Source: Homarus americanus (Eukaryota > Arthropoda > Malacostraca > Decapoda > Nephropidae). From it: a DNA stretch of 64,000 nucleotides. Of the stretch, positions 57,019 through 64,000 are shown in pieces. Location of the stretch: assembly GCF_018991925.1 (NCBI RefSeq), contig NW_024722158.1, forward strand, positions 3,270,283-3,334,282, written 5' to 3'. The notes beneath the pieces were generated by a model. The model did no database searches and had not been told where the DNA came from. It was given only the letters and a program-made list of their open reading frames with translations. The position numbers and the translations under genes were made by a program. Numbering within the stretch: position 1 is the stretch's first letter; every line of letters begins with the position of its first letter.

Positions 57019-57577
57019 GTGATAAAGTAGTGCATAAAATTATATAAATCTGGGGTTAATCTACCAAACCATTCAGTAATTCCTCTCGTGGAAAAGTTGT
57101 CTCAGTTTTTGTTGGTCAGCCAGGCGACATGAGTAACCAGACTGATATTTGATCCCTGATTGTGGCAGGCGAGAGCCGCAGTAGGACGCAGCTGTTACAC
57201 CATTGAAAATAAATGAATGACAATGAAAGAATGAAGTGTGTGTTTGTGTGTGGATGGATGGATGGATGTATGTATGTATGTATGGATGGATAAACCCAAC
57301 CGCCCTGAACCACGAAAGTCAATGGTCCACACACTGACTCTTCCTCCTGACATAAACTAAAAAAATATAACTAAAAATACTCTTAAGTCATATTATCACT
57401 CATCTGAACTTAACTAAAGGACCTAAGTGTATTGGTGTTATTTTTAGGTGACATTTCGGTGCTTTAACCTAACCTAGCAGCAACTTGCTAACAACCTAAC
57501 TAACCTAACAACCAAACTTAACCAAACTTAACCCTAACCGCCTAGCAACCAACTTAACCCTGCTTAGCAACCTAACC

Positions 57578-57623
57578 CAACTAACCAAACTTAACCTAAC
57601 CTAACCTAACCTAACCTAACCTT
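57578..57623. repeat. interstitial (CCTAA)n, arthropod telomere motif
   Basis: Five consecutive CCTAA units plus degenerate copies upstream from about 57460. CCTAA/TTAGG is the ancestral arthropod telomere repeat. Similar degenerate copies lie at 60836-60925. Confidence 0.85.
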
Positions 57624-57840
57624 ATATCTTTACCTCCGAGGAACTAGTCGTACTGTCCCTTGGTGACCTAAAAAAGGGTCTTATTACACATCATATCTGG
57701 GAGAAACATTTTACAAAAAGTAGAAATTTAAAAACGTGTGGTGATGGGTGTTTCCGGCAGCCTGTTCTTGCTTGTATATAAAAACTTGATCCGTGATTTA
57801 AAACAGGAAAATCAAATGATAGTAAACTGGTTATTTTTTG

Positions 57841-57871
<31 letters not shown>

Positions 57872-58189
57872 GGAGGAGTTGGAGATTAGAGTGGGTAGAC
57901 AGACTCAGAGAGAGGGGAGGGGGGGCCCGTGTGTGTGTGTGTAACGGACCCTCGATATAACGGACTTTCATCTCATAAATAGTCCGTTAAATAAAGGATT
58001 CACTATATGCCTCTTCTCATTATGTAAATTTATTGGAGTTTCAGTTTTTCTTTTCCTCCGTCAACTGGGGAGGAAGTTTGTCCATATTGTACAGGTATAT
58101 TGGTGAAGTTTGGCCCTTTTGTTTACCTTGTGTGGCCCTATTGGTGGATGTGTGTTGTTTGGGAGTTTTGTCGCCGTGTGTGTGGTGGA
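57624..58189. other. no gene seen
   Basis: (TTTC)n at about 57842-57871. The words CCCTCGATATAACGGACTTT at 57949-57969, with AGTCCGTTAAATAAAGGATT shortly after, resemble the end of a Tigger/pogo-like element. Confidence 0.5.
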
Positions 58190-58480
58190 GGGCGAGGTCT
58201 AGGGCGAGCCAGGTGGTGGAGGGTCAGGTAGTGGAGGGCGAGCCAGGTGGTGGAGGGTCAGGTAGTAGTGGGCGAGGTAGTAGAGGGTCAGGTAGTGGAG
58301 GGCGAACCAGGTGGTGGAGGGTCAGGTAGTGGAGGGCGAGGTCTAGGGCCAGCCAGGTGGTGGAGGGTCAGGGTAGTGGAGGCGAGGTAGTAGTGTGGGC
58401 GAGCCAGGTGGTGGAGGGTCAGGTAGTGGAGGGCGAGGTAGTGGAGGGTCAGGTAGTAGTGTAGGGCGAGCCAGGTAGTG
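58190..58480. repeat. GT/GA-rich minisatellite (GGTCAGGTAGTGGAGGGCGA)
   Basis: Irregular alternation of GGTCAGGTAGTGGAGGGCGA and GCCAGGTGGTGGAG units, about a dozen in all. Confidence 0.92.
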
Positions 58481-58729
58481 ACCATATTAGTAGTGGTCAG
58501 TGCACATTTTATTGAGGATGGCCGCTGATAGCGACCCTCCTTAGTCCAAATTGGCGACACTGTGGGTGGTTGTAGGTGGCTCCTGTGGGCGGCATGGGGG
58601 ATGGACGATGGTATGGGTGGATTGGACGGGGTCATGGGGGGGTGGAGTGGTTAGTTGGGGGGATGAGAGAGAGAGAGAGAGGGGGAGGAGGGGTTTTATG
58701 TGATTGGCTTAGTGTGTGTGGGTGATTAA

Positions 58730-58760
<31 letters not shown>

Positions 58761-59099
58761 GAATAAGACTTGAAATGTTGGTGGAGGAAACAGCTGGTGA
58801 ATCTCCAAAAAAAAAAATAAATAAAAAATAAAGTAAATAAGTATGTTGTGGGTAAGGCTGTAGTGGGTAAGTTGTAGCGGGGTGAAGCAGGCGTTGTGGG
58901 TAAGGTTGTATGTTGTAGGGTGAAGCGTATATTACTGCGGGACATGGGAGGCTTGTATGCTTGTAGGCACGAGGTAGTAGGTGGCCAAGGTCTATCTAAC
59001 AGAGTGGTGGTAGGGGGAAGTAAGAGTGGGGAGATTTACAGGGGCAGCAGAGCAGACTTGGTGAAAGAAGAGCAGGCGGGGACGGTAGGGGCAGCAGAG
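58481..59099. other. no gene seen
   Basis: (GA)n at about 58665-58682, (CT)n at 58731-58757 and an A-rich tract at 58806-58840. GTTGTAGGGTAAG-like short repeats lie near 58845-58925. Confidence 0.5.
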
Positions 59100-59600
59100 T
59101 GACGCAGAAGCAGCAGCAGTGACGAGGCAGAGAGACTTAAGAGGGGCAGAAGAGCAGGATTTGAGAAAGGAAGAAAGAGTTGAGCGTGACGCACGAGGGC
59201 AGGACTTGCAGGCAGGTGATGATGGACTTGCAGGGGCAGCAGCAGTAGGACTTGAGGCAGCAGCAGTGGGGACAGGCAGCAGCAGGACGGTGTGTGTTAG
59301 CAGAGATTTACAGGCATGATGATGGGACGCAGGGGGCAGAGAGGGGATTACAGAAAGGAAGAAAGAGTGACGAGGCAAAGAAAGAAAGTGCACAAGTAGG
59401 GGCAGCAGCAGTGGGACTTACAGGCAGCAGCAGGACTTGGTGAAAGGCCATGAGGACTTGCAGGCAGCAGCAGCAGAAAGGATTTACTGATAGGGCAGCG
59501 GACGGCAGGGTAGTAGGAGGAGGGATGGTGGGGGGTAGTAGGAGGGGATGGTAGGGGGTAGTAGCAGTAGGGGGTAGTAGTAGGGATGGTAGGGGGACGC
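59100..59600. repeat. GCAGCAGCAG-rich degenerate repeat
   Basis: Irregular units of GACTTGCAGGCAGCAGCAG-type sequence and GGGATGGTAGGGGGTAGTAG. Open frames here (Gln/Ala-rich on + and Ser/Pro-rich on -) are compositional. Confidence 0.8.
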
Positions 59601-60052
59601 ATTGCAGTGAGCGACTCTGGCCTTACCGGGACAATTTACGTCACCGGTCACGCCTAGGTAGAGGGAGAGGCCTCGGTCACTCGCCTTATTTACTACCAAC
59701 GTCTATAGTGTGTGTTGGCTTGTTGGGGAGGGCTGGGAGGAGGAGGAGGGAGAGGTGTTGGAGGAACGGGGGAGAAGGAGGAGGAGAGAGAGAAATTGGA
59801 GATAAAGGGAAAGGAGTTTTGAGTGTTATTATTGTTGTTAATTTTGTTATTAGTGTTTTTGTTGATATTATTATTGTTATTATAGTTGTTATTATTCCCA
59901 ATGAAAAGAGCAATAGTTAAGGAAATCAGCGTGAAATATATTCTTGTTTATTTTATCTGTGCTTGTGGTGAAGGAGGCAGTGAGCACCGACAAGGACTGT
60001 GTGTTGAGGGGCTCTACGTGCTGTGTTGTGTGAGAGAGAGAGCGAGAGAGAC
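59601..60052. other. no gene seen
   Basis: G-rich tract near 59725-59800 and a GTTATTATTG-rich stretch at 59820-59895. Nothing coding. Confidence 0.5.
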
Positions 60053-60150
60053 CTAATCTAACCCCCTCCCCAATAGTGTTAGGGTGGTTAATCTTCAGGT
60101 GAAATAAACTGGGGTGGTGATTCTTCAGGTGGTCCCTTGTGGCTGGAGGT
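60053..60150. mobile_element. short hairpin-type repeat, copy 3
   Basis: Contains AGGGTGGTTAATCTTCAGGT and GGGGTGGTGATTCTTCAGGT, the reverse-orientation counterparts of the copies at 42.8 and 43.5 kb. The left arm appears incomplete. Confidence 0.55.
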
Positions 60151-60678
60151 AGCAGCTGTAACACGTGTCGAGATGTATTCGCAGGTGTTGATAGGGAAGG
60201 GCGTAGACATGTAGATGTAAAGGGCAGGTGTGTGTGTGTGGTGTGGTGTGGTGTGGTGTGGTGTGTGTGGCGGAAAGGCGGGAGTGGATTTATTAGTACT
60301 TGAGGCTGGCTAGACCGACCCCACATATATCTACCGGCTGACCATAGAATAAGCCTACCACCTCTCATTCTCTCCTCGCCGCCTATAACCTCTCTTCTAC
60401 CCCCTGTTATCTCTCTCCTTATCTGCGTTACTCCACCTTCAGATGCTGTTGTAGTGAATAGCCTCGATTTACTCCTTTATTTACCGTGATTAAAGTCTCT
60501 TACTTCAGGCCATCAGCTGTAAACACAAGGTGAATACAGGTGTTTTTTGTATGCTTTATCGCCTTGTATTTTGTTTTTACAGTTTTATGGCGTCAAATTT
60601 GTTGTTGTTGGAGATTCAATCAGGATTTATTGTAGGGTGTACTTGTTAATACTGTAGTCTACTTTATTTGTTACGTAA

Positions 60679-60709
<31 letters not shown>

Positions 60710-61659
60710 GACAGATAAATTCACTTTTTTCTGCCCTTTTATTCCCCGCACAGTCACGGTACAGTGCCCCCAATTTTATGTTGTGAAATAATTGTGTCAG
60801 TCAGTTGGTGTGATCCCTGCCAGCCAGACAACCTACCTTAAACTAACCACACCATTCCTAACCTAATCTAACCACACCTTATCCAACTTAACCTAAACCT
60901 ATCCTATCCTAACCTAACCTACCCCTCTCCCTCAGTCAGCTGCAGGGGGGGGGGAGGAGTGGGTGGGGGAGGTGGTGGCATTGTGAGTGTGGTTTCATTA
61001 TGGTCAGTATCCTGTGATGTCCTACGCTTCCTTATTGTTTGTTTGTTCCATTATACTGCTCCTTCCTTCCTTCCTCCCTCCCTCATTCCTTCACTGCTCC
61101 TCTCTCCCTCCACTACCACTAAACTATCCACGGCCCACTGCCTATACTATACCGAGCCACCAGACTACAACTACTAACCCACACTACCATCACTACTACC
61201 CCACACCACTACTAAAAAGCACTACCACTACCCAACCTCCACCACCACTGTTATTACTAGCATCCTACCACCACTACTAGCATCCTACCACCACTACTAG
61301 CATCCTACCAGTACCCTTATTAGTCTTACTGTTTCATTACACTGTACCCTGTCTCATTAACCTTGTGAAACGACGGTGACAGGTGAGGTGTAGAGGTGTG
61401 AGGTACAGGGGTGTGAGAGGTGAGGTGAGGTAATGCAGGTCTCTCTCGGTAGTGGGTAATAGATTGTAGTCAGGATTTATGTGTGAGTGTTGGTGTCGTG
61501 TGTGTGTGTGTGTTAGTTTTCGTTGTGGTGGTGTGGTAGTAGTGGTGTGGTACTAGTGGTGAGCTGGTGCATTAGGTGGTGGTATTGTTTGGGTCTTTAG
61601 ATGGCAGTAGAGACGTGGGAGACTGTCAGGTGGTACAGGTGATAGTGGAGCTAAGTGGT
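60151..61659. other. no gene seen
   Basis: Contains GGTGTGGTGTG repeats at 60232-60270, (CA)n at 60679-60705, degenerate CCTAA telomere-like words at 60836-60925, and CCACTACTAGCATCCTACCA repeats at about 61248-61310. No exon recognised. Confidence 0.5.
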
Positions 61660-62240
61660 GATGATGGTGGTAGTGCATGGTGGTAGGCAGTGGTGGTGTG
61701 ATGGAATGGTGGGGGGTGGTGATGGGGGGGGATGGTGGGGTAGTGATGGTGGGGGTGGTGATGGTGGGGTGGTGTGATGGTGGTGGGGTGGTGGGGTGGT
61801 GATGGTGGGGTGGTGATGGTGGGTGGTGATGGTGGGGTGGTGATGGTGGGGGGTGGTGATGGGTGGGGGTGGTGATGGTGGTGATGGTGGGGGTGGTGAT
61901 GGTGGGGGATGGTGGTGATGGTGGGGGGTGGGATGGTGGGGGGTGGTGATGGTGGGGTGGTGATGGTGGTGGTGGTGATGGTGGGGGTTGGTGGGGTGGT
62001 GATGGTGGGGATGGTGATGGTGGGGGTGGTGATGGTGGGGTGGTGGAGTGGGATGGTGGGGGTGGGATGGTGGGGTGGTGAGGGGGTGGTGATGGTGGGG
62101 TGGTGGGGGGTGGATGGTGGTGATGGTGGGGGGGTGGTGGTGGGTGGTGATGGTGGTGATGGTGGGGGTGGTGATGGTGGGGTGGTGGGTGGGATGGTGG
62201 ATGGTGTGGTGATGGTGGGGTGGTGATGGGGGTGTGGACG
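61660..62240. repeat. GGTGATGGTGGGG minisatellite
   Basis: About 580 bp of GGTGGTGATGGTGGGG units with frequent changes. It drives a 206-codon Pro/His/Thr frame on the - strand and a 105-codon Gly/Val/Met frame on the + strand, neither a gene. Confidence 0.96.
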
Positions 62241-62705
62241 GACCATCAGGAAGTGAGGCCAGCGTTGTCCTCTATATTTCTAATTATCTCAGGTGAGTCA
62301 TCATCGTGACGTCACGTCCGCGGCTCAGCAGCTGATGGCTCTTTTCCCACCCTCCTCCCCCCCCCTTCCCAGGACCCCCTCGTCTGTGTGGCTACTCTTC
62401 AGGTTATGCCCCCTTCCCTGTCATAAGCCCAGGTATATAACAGTTTTGTCCGTCTGTCATTAGCCACACTGGTTATAAATTTATACCGACCTGTGATTGA
62501 GGAGGTGAGGTGTTATTTAGCCCCCACCCCACCCTATTGTTACCAGGCAGCTGGCGACTTTAATTCCCTCTCCTTATCATTGTGCAGCTGACAGCCTCCT
62601 CCTCCTCCTCCCTCCCTCCCTGGTTTTGTTCCACTCAGCTGATTCTGACATTTAAGTGTTGTTGCTTCTGTACAGCTGAGCGTGTGTGAGTTCTCCCGTG
62701 TTCTT
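62241..62705. other. no gene seen
   Basis: Mixed sequence with short C and CCT runs; no supported feature. Confidence 0.5.
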
Positions 62706-62860
62706 GTCGTCACGCTGGTGGGAGGGTGGGTGAGATGTGGGAGGGTGGGTGATGTGTGGGGAGGGATGTGTGGGAGGGTGGGTGATGTGTGTGGGAGGGT
62801 GGGTGATGTGTGTGGGAGGGTGGGTGGGTGAGGTGGGAGGGTGGGTGGGTGAGGTGAGTA
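62706..62860. repeat. GGGAGGGTGGGTGATGTGTG minisatellite
   Basis: About seven imperfect units of 16-24 bp. Confidence 0.92.
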
Positions 62861-63290
62861 TTTTTGTCAAGGGATTTGGTTGTCTCGGGGGTGATGGTGA
62901 TCCAGGATGGGCAGCTGTCAGGTTTCTTCCGTCTTTGTCGAACAACTGATCCCCCTTGTCTTGTTGTCTGTACAGTTAGACTCGTGTTATTACTGCCGTT
63001 CTTGACACATTTTCCATTGTTTTTCTGCCTATATTTTGCTCCATTGGTGTTAGTTCTTGCTATTGGACCTTGGAGCTAAAGATATGTGGGAGTGTGGGAG
63101 AGTTGGTTGTGGTGGTGGTGGTAGTGTGTGGTGGTAGTGTGTGGTGGTGGCGTGTGGTGGAGGCATGAGAGAGGCAGGTAGTTAGGACGGGAAGGTAACT
63201 GGAGGTGCTTAAAGGCAGTTGACCGCCGATTAGCCTGGAATTGTTATCACCTTCCTCACACGCACCACACCTGGGGGGAGACGATCTTCC
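62861..63290. other. no gene seen
   Basis: Includes a GTGTGGTGGTA repeat near 63110-63160. No domain-bearing frame. Confidence 0.5.
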
Positions 63291-63472
63291 CCAGGACGAA
63301 CAACGACACTCTCTCTTTCTCTAGGATGAACAAGGGTACTCTTTCCCGAGGACGAACAACGATACTGACTCCCAAGGATGAACAAGGATACTCTTTCTTC
63401 AGGATGAACAAGGATACTCTTTCTGTAGGATGCACAAGGATACTCATTCCCTAGGACAAACAAGGATTCTCA
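63291..63472. repeat. 26-30-bp minisatellite, about 7 copies
   Basis: Diverged units AGGATGAACAAGGATACTCT followed by a short variable tail, reading GACGAACAACGA in the older-looking copies. Confidence 0.9.
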
Positions 63473-63953
63473 AATTAAACCAAAACAGGGAAACTAATTA
63501 CCACGAAAGCTTTAATTTCTCTTCAAGCTTTGTTTACATAGGTGTTGGCGTGGGCGGTCTGTCGGTCGGCCAGCTTATTGACCTTGTTTATCCTGTGAGA
63601 AAAGCGGAACTTATTGAAGAGAAGCGCCTGAGAGGGACTGAGATAAGGAAGGTCTCAATGGGTTAATTTATGAGTGGCTTCTGGCCTGGCTTGTTGGGGT
63701 CACTGTCTTTCTTCTCTTTATTTTTTATTTCAATGTGGAGAGGATTTGTGATGACGTCAGAGAAATTGTAGTGTTAAAAGTCTCTCTCTCTCTCATAGTG
63801 TATTGACGTCACTGAGTTGGGATGTAAAGATTGTGTGTGAGAGAAGGACAGTGTGTGTAGTGGTGGGTGCAAGTAGCGCGACAACCTTGGGGGTGGGGAA
63901 GAGGAAGGAAAAGGGAAACAATCGTATCTTTTCTTGTGATCATCTACGTTTTT

Positions 63954-63955
<2 letters not shown>
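63473..63955. other. no gene seen
   Basis: Unremarkable sequence with a short (CT)n at about 63781-63794. Confidence 0.5.

Positions 63956-64000
<45 letters not shown>
63956..64000. repeat. (GA)n microsatellite running off the window edge
   Basis: Continuous GA dinucleotides to the last base; the true length is unknown. Confidence 0.97.

Larger units (their letters stand above)
54898..57577. other. no confirmed gene; one exon-like block and two tRNA-like pieces
   Basis: Contains a splice-flanked 73-bp open block at 55962-56034 and tRNA-like fragments at 56078-56150 and 56949-57018. Otherwise AT-rich (56160-56620) or low-complexity. Confidence 0.4.

Noticed and set aside
61626..62246. 206-codon Pro/His/Thr frame on the - strand
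   Set aside because: Entirely inside the GGTGATGGTGGGG minisatellite.
25485..64000. A previously undescribed multi-gene system in the right half
   Set aside because: No set of co-oriented coding sequences, no conserved catalytic motifs outside the retroelement, and no operon-like structure. The visible signal is mobile and satellite DNA.

Overview
The window is animal nuclear DNA, most likely from an arthropod and plausibly a decapod crustacean. Coding sequence is sparse and split by introns. Introns are long, simple repeats are very abundant, small DNA transposons are numerous, and short interstitial runs of the arthropod telomere motif TTAGG/CCTAA occur near 23.86, 57.58 and 60.9 kb. The species call is an inference; the sequence contains no species marker. 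I see no operon, CRISPR array, or bacterial or phage feature, and nothing that supports a new defence-type system.

Three protein-coding genes can be supported. (1) On the + strand, 3494-~6150 holds an FRS2/FRS3-type adaptor of FGF receptor signalling. Its whole 467-residue coding sequence lies in one exon behind a strong 3' splice site; the 5' UTR lies upstream, in or beyond the window. (2) On the - strand, 22869 down to about 16147 is a SPRTN (Spartan) DNA-protein-crosslink metalloprotease. I reconstructed four coding exons with matching splice phases and a possible fifth exon; the protein has an HEMIH active site and two or three UBZ-type zinc fingers. (3) On the + strand at 25485-25519 is what looks like the first coding exon of a KIF21-type kinesin, head to head with SPRTN. 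If that is right, everything from 25.5 kb to the end of the window is its first intron. The G/T richness of the + strand there fits this, and the A/C richness of the + strand across SPRTN fits transcription from the - strand.

Mobile DNA is varied. There are several small TA-flanked elements with CAG...CTG ends (2.4, 10.6-11.6 nested, 15.5-16.1, 20.2 and 22.3-22.7 kb), a TTAA-flanked piggyBac-like MITE (15.1 kb), a long hairpin element (23.7-24.1 kb), a second long inverted repeat (40.0-40.6 kb), a dispersed short hairpin family (42.8, 43.5, 60.1 kb), a LINE 3' fragment (8.8 kb) and tRNA-like SINE pieces. There is also a broken Ty3/gypsy element with Gmr1-like domain order (30.4-33.2 kb); a solo LTR of the same family lies at 42.1-42.75 kb.

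From about 36 kb to the right edge the sequence is dominated by minisatellites and microsatellites (units of 2 to about 43 bp), several of which produce long but meaningless open frames. I could not identify a further exon there with confidence.
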